Assembly (NCBI GenBank): GCA_041685645.1 | Contig: JAWLFI010000051.1 | Location: 1-15,246 of the forward strand | Origin: JAWLFI01 sp041685645 | GTDB lineage: Bacteria > Bacteroidota > Bacteroidia > Chitinophagales > Saprospiraceae | Direction: 5' to 3' | Length of the DNA: 15,246 bases | Shown here: positions 8,301 through 15,005 of the stretch, in pieces | Numbering within the stretch: position 1 is the stretch's first letter | How the letters are laid out: every line of letters begins with the position of its first letter | Made by a program: the position numbers and the translations under genes | The notes under the pieces: model-generated | The model's input: only the letters and a program-made list of their open reading frames with translations | Told to the model about the DNA's origin: nothing | The model's database searches: none

Positions 8301-10329
8301 GTTTACCAGCGGACCCTGCAATAATGTAGTGGTTAGTGAACCTGAAGATACGAGATTCTTTACCCTGGACCCTAATGATAGTACTTGCTACAAAATTTTG
8401 AGAAAATGGCAAGTTATGGACTGGTGCAGTCAGGATCCTAATGGAGACCCCATTGTTTTTGAACACTCCCAGTTGATTAAAGTAGTGAATAGCGATGGAC
8501 CGGAATTTACAACGCCGGATGTCGATATTGTTGAATGTATTACGGATAGCGCTTGTGATAATGGGTTTATCGAATTGACTCAAGAAGCAGAAGACGACTG
8601 CACCCCGGAAGAGGATTTGAATTGGTCCTATACCATAGATCTATTTAGCGATGGCTCTGTAGATCGGGTAGGCGCTTCTGCTGATGCCAGCGGGGATTAT
8701 CCGATTGGAGTGCATGAAATCACATGGACAGTAGAAGATGGATGCAAGAATAAAACGAATCGAATACAATCCTTTGAGATCGAATCTTGCAAACTCCCTA
8801 CACCAATTTGCCAATCGGGCATTACGGTGGAGTTGACGCCCATGTATATTGACAACGATACCTTCGCTATGAGTCAAATCTCTGCTGATTTAATCGGGGG
8901 AGAGTCCTATCATGCCTGCGGTTATGATGTCACCGTTTCATTCTCAACAGATCCCGATGATACAACCCTGGTTTTGGACTGCGATGATGTGGGAACTAAG
9001 GAAATTGAAATTTACGTGACTGATGAGAAGGGGCGACAAGACCTTTGTCGCACCTATATATTGATTCAAGATAACACCTTGACATGTGGGAATGATCCGG
9101 GACCTGTATTCCCCGTTTCGGGCAGCATTACAAACAGTGCGACATCTAAAGGTTTGCCCAATACGGAATTGCATATCACCGGAGGAATCAATTTCATGAC
9201 TCTATCCGATGAGAATGGATATTTTGAATTTCCCGGATTGTCCGGCGGCGATGAATATACCATTCAACCGAAAAAGGATGGAGATGACCTCAATGGCGTC
9301 AGTACCTTTGATGTACTCTTAATTCAGCAGCATATTTTGGGCATCAACGAGTTTGACAGTCCATATAAGTTCATTGCAGGTGATGTCGATAACAATCGCA
9401 GAATTACCGGGCGCGATATCATAGAACTGAGAAAATTGATCTTAGGCATTTATGACGAATTGCCCGACAACGAGAGTTGGAGATTTGTAGATGCTGACTT
9501 TGATTTTGGTCAGAAAGATCCATTGGATACCGATTTCCCGGAGAGTTATGTAATCTTTGACTTGGATTCTGAAATGCATATCGGCTTTGAACCAGTAAAA
9601 ATTGGCGACATTAATATGTCAGCCAGCTTCCAGAATCGACAAGCACAGACGCGATTTGATGAAGAGCAGGTCTTTAGCAGTGATGAGCAAAGTCTGGAGT
9701 CTAAGGAGAATTATTCCATTCCCGTCTATTTAGATGATGTCACAGAACTGTACGGCTTTCAGGCGGAGTGGATGTTCAATCCCAATATTCTTACCATCGA
9801 CCGCGTTCAGGGCGAACAGGTAGAGTTGACAGATGCTCATGTCGAGATGAGTGATGGACAATTGCGCATCAGTTGGTCCACGCCAAAAGGGCAGGAAATT
9901 GACCCGCAAACCCCTCTGTTCCATATCGAATTAGGGGCTCTCAAATCGACGCGCTTAAGCACGAGTCTGCAATTGGCACCGAATCGGGATTTCTCTTCTG
10001 AAGTGTACACCTCTGAAGGTGAGCAGGAAGCGAGTTATCGCGTAAAAGCGGAGAACCTCACGATGCCATCCTTTAAATTGAAGCAGAATCGACCGAACCC
10101 CGTGTCTAATCAGACCATTATTGATTTCCAGATTCCTGTTTCTATGCACGCCGAATTGGTCGTCACAGATGGCAGTGGAAAGGAGGTTCATCGCGAGCGC
10201 GCCTTTTTCTCTCGAGGATGGAACCAGTTCAGTTTAGATAAGAGTAATCTGGGTAACTCCGGTCTGTACTTATATCAGGTATCTGCCGGTCCATTTTCAG
10301 AGAGCAAGAAAATGATATTGATTGATTAA
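5395..10329 (+). CDS. Giant mosaic T9SS-secreted surface protein with dockerin
   Basis: The 1644-residue chain starts with a signal peptide (hydrophobic residues 4-20, cleavage probably LNA|Q at 23/24). Residues 38-57 and 296-347 look like two halves of one Ig-like domain (CQGDTTQLEA, then SFSWSPIDSLSSG and TTYTVTVTDVCGN). Between them lies a propeller-like insert with LYSLDETTGD and LYSIDATSG strands. Residues 352-1232 are a chain of Bacteroidota surface modules, including HYR-like ones, FDDGSFDDCG...CCDVG (741-780), CYKILRKWQVMDWC (998-1011) and FSTDPDDTTLVLDCDDVG (1183-1200). A carboxypeptidase-regulatory-like domain (1240-1296), dockerin (1297-1352, loop DVDNNRRITGRD), GFEPVKIGDIN (1397-1407), cohesin-like sandwich (1430-1556) and T9SS type A tail (1563-1644, NRPNP) follow. 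A surface or matrix role is inferred; no enzyme motif is seen. Confidence 0.95.
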   Translation: MNFKILLALLVMGGLCYMVPLNAQCDCLTSNNPEISPMADLTICQGDTTQLEAVVLPGSISSFPDAYFIERDTTRVAQQVVKYNTSSGLDTSEDISSLDAVFGGSTFKGDSLFYLIRPNILVKTQPDSLPSSLDTLSYPDARSGQLWVGLSYDDATGSFYALSNRNNQSLSLLYSLDETTGDTILLTTLPHGMRWLTSDGDGTLFAGNSRTDSLYSIDATSGIVEAVGPFGLNSLACQGADFDQTSGELYGLFYTEDDESVLGFINSSDGSFCAFDTVGVEMACPLSIRNSTIENAQFSFSWSPIDSLSSGEISDPLAWPSDTTTYTVTVTDVCGNSSTESVTVNVVQAPDPLNSQACLSDVNIYLGQDCSAEVTPDALLTPDYHCPNEFYEVTIDGRPEPIVDGGDIGTTVEATVQPMGGGNSCTSNVTVNDDLPPSIVNCEDVTLSFSDLVPEFEAEDNCDPNPTVTNVSIEFTDTVSCNTPFLYAATQTGFATDASGNQSDNCERTIYFSAPTADEITFPDSLSEATGNFISCDETFPTTANGIYPTPSFSGVPMINGFAISDYPPEVPIDVNMEDIPLVTNQPCKVSFLRVWNVIVWDCNEADTVASYQQLIQILDKEGPTFDLPQIDTLSTNNNSDCSASVTLPYPSNANDNCTDIDRVSVTYGMNTIPDLMQGGATVELPLGQTEVIYRVYDECLNSTLDTLTLTVIDENEPTVVCRSPNVGLNTSGPTRVYAQSFDDGSFDDCGSITLEVARMTPACNYDDSFGPFLEFTCCDVGDDVDVILRATDEAGNVNICMTTIEVQDKSDPEIVAPDDITVSCEYPVDFSDLSVFGKVVTTDDINAVNNRSLEPDVEEIILTDPGVDPVGPTVYGLDGVAYDNCDFTIDENYQVEDLGCNSYMIERTFEVVANGIVGDSATQLIYVQNIAEFSEADITWPKDTMLVNACNGVDTHPDSLDEPHAYPRFTSGPCNNVVVSEPEDTRFFTLDPNDSTCYKILRKWQVMDWCSQDPNGDPIVFEHSQLIKVVNSDGPEFTTPDVDIVECITDSACDNGFIELTQEAEDDCTPEEDLNWSYTIDLFSDGSVDRVGASADASGDYPIGVHEITWTVEDGCKNKTNRIQSFEIESCKLPTPICQSGITVELTPMYIDNDTFAMSQISADLIGGESYHACGYDVTVSFSTDPDDTTLVLDCDDVGTKEIEIYVTDEKGRQDLCRTYILIQDNTLTCGNDPGPVFPVSGSITNSATSKGLPNTELHITGGINFMTLSDENGYFEFPGLSGGDEYTIQPKKDGDDLNGVSTFDVLLIQQHILGINEFDSPYKFIAGDVDNNRRITGRDIIELRKLILGIYDELPDNESWRFVDADFDFGQKDPLDTDFPESYVIFDLDSEMHIGFEPVKIGDINMSASFQNRQAQTRFDEEQVFSSDEQSLESKENYSIPVYLDDVTELYGFQAEWMFNPNILTIDRVQGEQVELTDAHVEMSDGQLRISWSTPKGQEIDPQTPLFHIELGALKSTRLSTSLQLAPNRDFSSEVYTSEGEQEASYRVKAENLTMPSFKLKQNRPNPVSNQTIIDFQIPVSMHAELVVTDGSGKEVHRERAFFSRGWNQFSLDKSNLGNSGLYLYQVSAGPFSESKKMILID
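5566..6279 (+). other. Propeller-like insert inside an Ig-like domain
   Basis: This segment encodes residues 58-295 of the 1644-residue protein. It has repeated strand patterns of the kind found in beta-propellers that summarise data by bins: YDDATGSFYALSN, LLYSLDETTGDTILLTTLP, TSDGDGTLFAGN, LYSIDATSGIVEAVGPFG and FDQTSGELYGLFY. The flanking sequences would join into one ordinary Ig-like domain if it were removed. The number of blades cannot be fixed by eye; three to five strand groups are visible. Confidence 0.55.
9277..9615 (+). other. Dockerin-type calcium-binding region of protein 2
   Basis: The encoded residues include DGDDLNGVSTFD with helix VLLIQQHILG, then the canonical loop DVDNNRRITGRD with helix IIELRKLIL. 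A spacer containing ESWRFVDADFDF leads to the motif FEPVKIGDIN. The second loop has ligands at positions 1, 3, 5, 9 and 12; the first loop is less canonical. The layout matches the dockerin of the upstream giant gene. Confidence 0.78.
9682..10062 (+). other. Cohesin-like beta-sandwich region of protein 2
   Basis: Residues 1430-1556 show a cohesin-like pattern: YSIPVYLDDVTELYGFQAEW, FNPNILTIDRV, a glycine-rich turn before LRISWSTPKGQE, PLFHIELGAL, and a final strand before the sorting tail. The equivalent segment of the upstream gene (4529-4873) keeps ALYGFQFEI, LLLSWSDPYGRK and PLFSLQSD but has lost the FNPNxL strand. The assignment is by pattern only and could be a generic sandwich fold instead. 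Confidence 0.5.
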
Positions 10330-10360
10330 TTTTAGTTGTTGCAGTTGACCCTGACTTTGT

Positions 10361-10390
10361 GGGGAGTCCATTTGGGCTCCCCTTTTTTTT
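10361..10390 (+). terminator. Rho-independent terminator of the 1644-residue gene
   Basis: A 9-bp GC-rich stem (ggggagtcc 10361-10369 with gggctcccc 10374-10382, one G-U pair) closes on the loop attt and is followed by eight T residues (10383-10390). It begins 32 bases after the stop codon. Confidence 0.93.
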
Positions 10391-10413
10391 GCTCTTATTT
10401 CTTTTTGGGTGTT

Positions 10414-10441
10414 CCGCCGGCTGCCCAATAGGCGCCGGCGG
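10414..10441 (+). repeat. GC-rich hairpin in the convergent intergenic gap
   Basis: ccgccggc-t-gcc (10414-10425) pairs with ggc-gccggcgg (10431-10441), giving 11 bp with one bulged T and the loop caata. No T run follows on either strand, so it is not a standard terminator. It is part of a GC-rich patch (about 10411-10462) that contrasts with the AT-rich surroundings and suggests an inserted or dispersed repeat element. Confidence 0.7.
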
Positions 10442-10460
10442 CGGGCTATGCGGGGGTTCC

Positions 10461-10558
10461 GTCCAGCACTTATTTCTTCGAGGATATATCCATGTAGCTG
10501 TTTTACTAAAAGTTGGGTATCTGATGTGCAACACAAACAGAAATGAAAAGTGCTGGAC
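10461..10558. repeat. 98-bp inverted-repeat structure, unknown element
   Basis: The arms gtccagcactt (10461-10471) and aagtgctggac (10548-10558) are perfect 11-bp inverted repeats. The pairing continues inward with atttc (10472-10476) and gaaat (10540-10544) after a three-base bulge. The interior contains the 10-bp palindrome ggatatatcc (10482-10491). No reading frame across it has recognisable protein similarity. It may be a small mobile or REP-like repeat, or a structured RNA; which of these is unknown. Confidence 0.6.
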
Positions 10559-10730
10559 TCGCTTCATCAAAGATGAATCGACCCCTACTATCCCTAACAC
10601 GGGGCTTTTCGGTTGAGATAGGAATAGACAATGAAAGGGGTGCAACTCCAGCTTCTCTGTCAGCACACCCGACTCACTCTCAAGGTGACTGAGTGGGAAT
10701 CCGGATCGTTTTGTCAGCTCACACCTGCAT

Positions 10731-12407
10731 CTACGATTTGGCTTCCTCTTCCTCCTTTAGAACCCGTCGAAGGATCTTGCCCACATTGGATTTGGGCAAT
10801 TCGTCACGCCATTCCACGGATTTTGGGATTTTGTAACCCGTAAGATTCTCTCGGCAGTGCGCAATGAGTTCCTTTTCAGTCAGACTCTTATCTTTTCTCA
10901 CCACGAATATCTTGACGACTTCATTGGACTTGGGATCCGGTATGCCGATGGCAGCTGATTCCCGTACTTTGGGATGCATGGAGAGCACGTCTTCTATCTC
11001 ATTGGGATATACATTGAATCCCGAGACATTGATCATATCTTTTTTTCGATCGACAATTCGAAAATACCCATCATCCATCATTTCTCCAATATCGCCGGTG
11101 CTAAACCATCCATCATTGAGAACGTCATCGGTCTGTTGCGGACGATTGTAGTACCCTTTCATAACCTGAGGACCCTTGATTTGAATTTCTCCCGCCTGAT
11201 TGGGTCCCAGGATATTGCCCTCCTCATCTACAATGCGCATATCTGTGGATGGGGCCGGAACGCCCACAGAACCCAATCGCTGTCCTCCGTCAATGGGGTT
11301 GACAGAAGCAACAGGAGAGGTTTCCGTTAGTCCATAGCCTTCAGTGATGGGGCAACCCGTTACTTTTTCCCAGCGCTCAGCAACAGACTTCTGCACGGCC
11401 ATTCCTCCGCCTACACTGATTTTTAAATTAGAAAAATCGAGCTCTCTAAAGGGCTGGTGATTTAACAGTCCATTGTACAAGGTATTGACTCCGGTCATCA
11501 GGCTGATGGGGTATTTCTTGAACTCTTTAACAATAGAATCCAGGTCTCTCGGATTCGTTACCAATACACTGAGTGCACCCACGGCCATCATGGCCAGACA
11601 ATTGACAGTGAAGGCAAAGATGTGATAGAGAGGTAAGGGGCAAAGCACCCGTTCAGAATCTTCAGTTAAACGCGTGGTCAAAATAGCCTTGATCATGAGC
11701 ATATTTGAGACGATATTTCGATTTGTCAACATCGCACCCTTGGCAACACCCGTTGTGCCACCGGTATATTGGTGAAGAATTACCCGGTCGGGATCATCTT
11801 CGAAATCAGGTAGTGTAAACTTCTTTCCTCCCTTTAGAGCATCTTTGAAGGATATGGTATTTGCAATATTGAACTTGGGAACCAGTTTTTTGATATATCT
11901 AACGACGAAATTAACGAGGGTGCCCTTTACCATCCCCAACATTTCTCCAAGGCTGGTGACGATCACCGTATTTATATTCGTCTCTCCAATTACTTTTTCG
12001 AGATTATGGGCAAAGTTTTCCGCGATGATGATAGCCTTTACATCTGAGTCTGTAAACTGATGCTTCATTTCCCGAGGGGTATAGAGCGGATTTGTATTTA
12101 CGACGACGAGTCCTGCTCGAAAGGCACCAAAAAGTGCAATCGGATACTGCAGTAAATTGGGCATCATCAATCCTATTCTATCTCCGGGCTTGAGTCCCCT
12201 GGAGTGCAGGTAGGCGCCGAAATCTCTCGACAATTTATCCACTTCCTTATAGCTCATCTCCTTGCCCATGCAGGAAAAAGCCTTTCGGTTTTTATATTCT
12301 TTCAGGGAGGCATCGATAAATTCGTTGAGATTGCGATACTCATCGGGGTTGATATTAGCAGGAACTCCTGCAGAATATTGTTTTAACCAGGGTCTGTCGT
12401 TGCTCAT
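10731..12407 (-). CDS. fadD: Long-chain-fatty-acid--CoA ligase (FadD type)
   Basis: This enzyme activates long-chain fatty acids with ATP and CoA to acyl-CoA and AMP plus pyrophosphate, feeding beta-oxidation or lipid synthesis at the inner face of the membrane. The 558 residues are close to the 561 of E. coli FadD and align end to end from memory, including the N-terminal PxxINPDxYxxL region, which supports this ATG. The adenylate-forming motifs are complete: P-loop YTGGTTGVAKG (214-224), EGYGLTET (356-363), STGD (436-439), the hinge and FACS signature around DRKKDMINVSGFNVYP (453-468), and catalytic lysine 544 in PKSNVGKILRR. No transmembrane segment stands out. It is transcribed toward the giant genes with no partner gene in the window. 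No Shine-Dalgarno sequence precedes it. Confidence 0.96.
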   Translation of the reverse strand: MSNDRPWLKQYSAGVPANINPDEYRNLNEFIDASLKEYKNRKAFSCMGKEMSYKEVDKLSRDFGAYLHSRGLKPGDRIGLMMPNLLQYPIALFGAFRAGLVVVNTNPLYTPREMKHQFTDSDVKAIIIAENFAHNLEKVIGETNINTVIVTSLGEMLGMVKGTLVNFVVRYIKKLVPKFNIANTISFKDALKGGKKFTLPDFEDDPDRVILHQYTGGTTGVAKGAMLTNRNIVSNMLMIKAILTTRLTEDSERVLCPLPLYHIFAFTVNCLAMMAVGALSVLVTNPRDLDSIVKEFKKYPISLMTGVNTLYNGLLNHQPFRELDFSNLKISVGGGMAVQKSVAERWEKVTGCPITEGYGLTETSPVASVNPIDGGQRLGSVGVPAPSTDMRIVDEEGNILGPNQAGEIQIKGPQVMKGYYNRPQQTDDVLNDGWFSTGDIGEMMDDGYFRIVDRKKDMINVSGFNVYPNEIEDVLSMHPKVRESAAIGIPDPKSNEVVKIFVVRKDKSLTEKELIAHCRENLTGYKIPKSVEWRDELPKSNVGKILRRVLKEEEEAKS

Positions 12408-12776
12408 ATTCTTGGGTTTATTGGTTTGAGTCCGGCTTTGCTTTTATGCAATCAATTGATGATCGATTCTTTATCCATTATCCTCTTCGACTTGTAAAAT
12501 ATGGAATTACCCTCAACTTTACAAATCCATGGCTTGGGAGAGAGGTATTCTTTTCTCACTATCCCCATATCCTCGGATTTTTTTTTCTCTTGCTCACCCC
12601 CTCACTCTTATAGAACTTCTATCAGTGGTCATATTTTATGAGCTGACTTACTATAAAGGGCACTCTTTATATTTCAAGAGAGAAAAAGTGAAATTCTGGA
12701 CCTCACCCCAATTTTATTTATATTACAATCCTAAAAAATGTTTTCTTTCCGGAGGTACCTCTAAAAAATTGCGACC
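12408..12776. other. Divergent intergenic region, fadD / secreted paralog
   Basis: This 369-bp AT-rich stretch separates divergently transcribed genes. It holds the fadD promoter candidate and palindrome described separately, a T9 run (12580-12588), and TATATTTC at 12668-12675, a one-mismatch -7 element facing the secreted gene but without a good -33 partner. A 10-bp palindrome gaggtacctc (12752-12761) lies 15 bases before the ATG at 12777. I see no convincing gene or RNA in it. Confidence 0.5.
12494..12525 (-). promoter_or_regulatory. Candidate fadD promoter
   Basis: Read on the minus strand, TTTG (12525-12522) lies 20 bases before TATTTTAC (12501-12494). The -33 element is perfect; the -7 element keeps TAnnTT but has AC instead of TG at the end. 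It would give a leader of about 80 bases containing the 10-bp palindrome atcaattgat (12451-12460), a possible operator. A FadR-type regulator binding here is not supported by any motif I recognise. Confidence 0.4.
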
Positions 12777-13805
12777 ATGAGAATCATTCTGCCTTTGTTA
12801 CTTTTTTGTTTCCTATCTATCTCAACTTTCTCTCAGGATATCCGGATTTCAGGAGAAAAGTACGAGCAAGCTTATATCCCTTTAGATGGTGGGACCGTAT
12901 TGACAGATACGGCGAACTTCTGGAAAGGGCTGGAAGAGATTGTTACTTTTTCATCTCCGAAGTCTTTTTTTGCTGGGAGTAAGGTGTTTGAGGAAATTTA
13001 TGTAGGTGAGCTTTCGCCCATTCTTTTTAATGTGAGTGATGACATGTCTTTTTTTACACTTGGACTCTATTTTGGCAATGAAGAAGAAGAGGTTCGGGAT
13101 GTCATGGCACATCCTCCGGGTGATAGCTTGGCTCAAGCTGGGCGGGTAACTGTTTTGGAAACAGACTCTACATTCACGGTTGAATTTCAAAAAATAACAT
13201 ATGAGATAATTGATTTCCAAACAGGGGATACAAGTGTTTTAGATGCCCAATTTAGCTATCAGTTGCAATTTGATTTTAAAAATGATAAGATTCGATACCA
13301 TTTTGGTGAATCAATAATTAGTCCACAGGGACAGCAAAAAATAGACGAATTAAGTATTTTATCTGCTTGTTTGGTAGACTATGAAGTAGACGAGGACGAA
13401 TATTATTTTCAGTGGATTTTTGCTGAAATGGATCCGGATGCTCCGGATTTTGTTGCCGGTGAAGGCGAATTGGACGACGAAATCCCTCCCTATCATCTAA
13501 GCTCGGTTCCCGAAGCAGGCACTGTATTTGAATTTAGCTTCGATGTGGTAACATCTTCAGAAGAGGCTACAGGCGCTTCAGAAGCGATAATTTTTCCCAA
13601 CCCGGGAGGAGAGCAACTCAGGATTCGCCGGGGTCAGGGTAAATTTAGTTATGCAGTTCGAGATGCTTCCGGGCGACTGATGACTGAGGGCGAGGCGGTG
13701 AGTGAGCAGCGGATTGATGCGAATGAGTGGCCGGCCGGTATGTATTTTGTTTCTGTAGAGACTGAAACCCGGTCGATGGACAAGATTTGGATTAAGGCGG
13801 AGTAG
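12777..13805 (+). CDS. T9SS-secreted protein of unknown function, paralog 1
   Basis: The 342-residue product has a signal peptide (residues 1-19, cleavage after STFS before Q20). A beta-rich, acidic domain follows (20-260), with FQLQ-type strands and the motif DFKNDKIRYHFGES (166-179), a pattern often seen in Bacteroidota secreted beta-sandwich domains. The end is a T9SS type A sorting domain (271-342: FPNPGGEQLRI, RDASGRLM, WPAGMYFVSVET, IWIKAE). It is homologous along its length to the next gene, sharing the ISGEK/IVGEK start, LTDTAN/ITDTTN and RYHFGE/SYHFGE. No catalytic residues are recognisable. The start ATG overlaps the palindrome-bearing leader and has no Shine-Dalgarno at normal spacing. 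The function is unknown; export to the cell surface is well supported. Confidence 0.93.
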   Translation: MRIILPLLLFCFLSISTFSQDIRISGEKYEQAYIPLDGGTVLTDTANFWKGLEEIVTFSSPKSFFAGSKVFEEIYVGELSPILFNVSDDMSFFTLGLYFGNEEEEVRDVMAHPPGDSLAQAGRVTVLETDSTFTVEFQKITYEIIDFQTGDTSVLDAQFSYQLQFDFKNDKIRYHFGESIISPQGQQKIDELSILSACLVDYEVDEDEYYFQWIFAEMDPDAPDFVAGEGELDDEIPPYHLSSVPEAGTVFEFSFDVVTSSEEATGASEAIIFPNPGGEQLRIRRGQGKFSYAVRDASGRLMTEGEAVSEQRIDANEWPAGMYFVSVETETRSMDKIWIKAE

Positions 13806-13918
13806 GTTCTAAAGCGGTAATAGAGTAAATTGATTTAATAAGCCATTATTCATAAGCTATTAGACAAAGATTGTCCATGGGTAAATCGTCAAAATAGTTC
13901 GTTTTTTGCTGTTCATCT

Positions 13919-13926
13919 TATTTTTG
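13919..13926 (+). promoter_or_regulatory. Candidate -7 element of paralog 2
   Basis: TATTTTTG is a perfect TAnnTTTG match 47 bases before the ATG at 13974, which suggests that the second paralog has its own transcript. No TTTG lies at the expected 17-23-base spacing; the nearest (13905-13908) is only 10 bases upstream. A 6-bp inverted repeat (acgttt 13932-13937, aaacgt 13948-13953) falls in the short leader. Confidence 0.4.
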
Positions 13927-13973
13927 AGTGGACGTTTCGCTCATCTAAAACGTATTGATATTAAATTGCGAAG

Positions 13974-15005
13974 ATGAATTATATTCTACTTTCTACCCTT
14001 TCGTTTCTCACCTTTAATTTTGTCTTTTCCCAACCTCCTGATCTTCAAATAGTAGGAGAAAAAGAGGAAAGTGAGTACGAACCGTTAGCCAATGCTATGG
14101 CAATTACTGATACCACAAATGCGTGGTTCGAGCTGGATTGGTCTATGACATTATCAGATACTATAACTTTGGTCGGAGATGAAAGGCTATCACTGACTGA
14201 AATACATATCGCACAGGAAGGAGGTCTTTTTATAGAGTTAAAGGGAAAGGATGCGTTTCTCACGCTGGCACCACTCGTGCTATTGGACTCAACTGACTTT
14301 ATTGGCTATTCCTATATTTCTACATTTAATGACTTAGAGAACAGGGGCAATGTCTATTATACCTATGAGGGTGAAATCCTAAAGTTAGAATTTAGAAACG
14401 TAACTGCGGCTCAGGTTTTTACCTCTGGTTTCCGCCATTTAGATTACAGGTTTAATTTTCAGGTGCATATCGATACCAAAGATGGCAGCATTTCTTACCA
14501 TTTTGGAGAGATTTCACCCGTGGACGAATCTGTGGATATCCCTGAGAACGTCATTATAGTGAGTAGTGTATTATTAGATTATGTAGGAGATGATGGAGAT
14601 TTCTTTACGAATCGTTTTGTTTCGGGTGATTCAGATGATCCAATTTTTGTAGAGACTCCTTTACAGAGTGAGACACTTCCAAATATAGACAGTCTACCCT
14701 TTACGGACAGCAGGTATGTATTCCAATTTGAAAAAGTCACTACAAGTGTCGCAGGAAACCTGAGCAATAGGAGAGGAGAGACAATCAAAATATTCCCCAA
14801 CCCGGGCAGCAATCGGCTCATCGTAGAATATCCTGCGCTGGAATTTGATTACGAAATCCGCAATGCCACGGGTCAATTGATGGATTCGGGCACGGGTTCC
14901 CGCCGAAAACAGGTGATAGCCCGGGACTGGCCGGCGGGGATGTATTTTGTTACGGTAGGGACAAAAGCCCGGTCGATGAATAAGGTTTGGATGAAGGCGG
15001 ACTAA
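13974..15005 (+). CDS. T9SS-secreted protein of unknown function, paralog 2
   Basis: The 343-residue product has a signal peptide (residues 1-19, cleavage before Q20) and an acidic beta-rich domain (20-255) carrying FNFQVHIDTKDGSISYHFGE (160-179). A T9SS type A sorting tail follows (272-343: FPNPGSNRLIV, RNATGQLMDSG, WPAGMYFVTVGT, VWMKAD). Its body has diverged strongly from the preceding gene while the last 30 residues are nearly the same. The 168-bp gap between the two genes and the good -7 element suggest separate or internal promotion. Both leaders share aaattgcga ending two bases before the ATG. There is no recognised enzymatic motif; it is probably a surface or released protein of unknown role. 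Confidence 0.93.
   Translation: MNYILLSTLSFLTFNFVFSQPPDLQIVGEKEESEYEPLANAMAITDTTNAWFELDWSMTLSDTITLVGDERLSLTEIHIAQEGGLFIELKGKDAFLTLAPLVLLDSTDFIGYSYISTFNDLENRGNVYYTYEGEILKLEFRNVTAAQVFTSGFRHLDYRFNFQVHIDTKDGSISYHFGEISPVDESVDIPENVIIVSSVLLDYVGDDGDFFTNRFVSGDSDDPIFVETPLQSETLPNIDSLPFTDSRYVFQFEKVTTSVAGNLSNRRGETIKIFPNPGSNRLIVEYPALEFDYEIRNATGQLMDSGTGSRRKQVIARDWPAGMYFVTVGTKARSMNKVWMKAD

Larger units (their letters stand above)
10391..10730. other. Structured 340-bp gap between convergent genes
   Basis: No gene is supported here. Besides the GC-rich hairpin and the 98-bp inverted repeat, it contains a perfect hairpin ttcatc-aaa-gatgaa (10563-10577). It also has a weaker hairpin (10668-10676 with 10690-10697, one bulge). 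That hairpin is flanked by an imperfect direct repeat, tgtcagcacacc at 10658 and tgtcagctcacacc at 10712. No clear intrinsic terminator for the minus-strand fadD gene is visible: none of the hairpins is followed by a T run on that strand. Confidence 0.6.

Noticed and set aside
10461..10558. Integron attC recombination site
   Set aside because: A GTTGGGT string resembles one attC core, but the partner core and the paired inner boxes are not in the right places, and there is no integrase or cassette gene in the window.
10229..10666. Minus-strand reading frame of 145 codons across the end of the giant gene and the gap
   Set aside because: It runs antisense through the sorting tail, the terminator and the hairpins. 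Its product is low-complexity (KKKG, PPPAP) with no family resemblance.
12751..12756. ggaggt as ribosome binding site for the gene at 12777
   Set aside because: It is 20 bases from the ATG, too far for normal pairing, and the phylum seldom uses Shine-Dalgarno sequences.
12529..12780. Possible 83-codon gene overlapping the next ATG by ATGA
   Set aside because: The product is a biased aromatic/lysine sequence without recognisable domains. It spans the fadD promoter candidate and T runs, and it has no start signals. The ATGA overlap alone is not enough.
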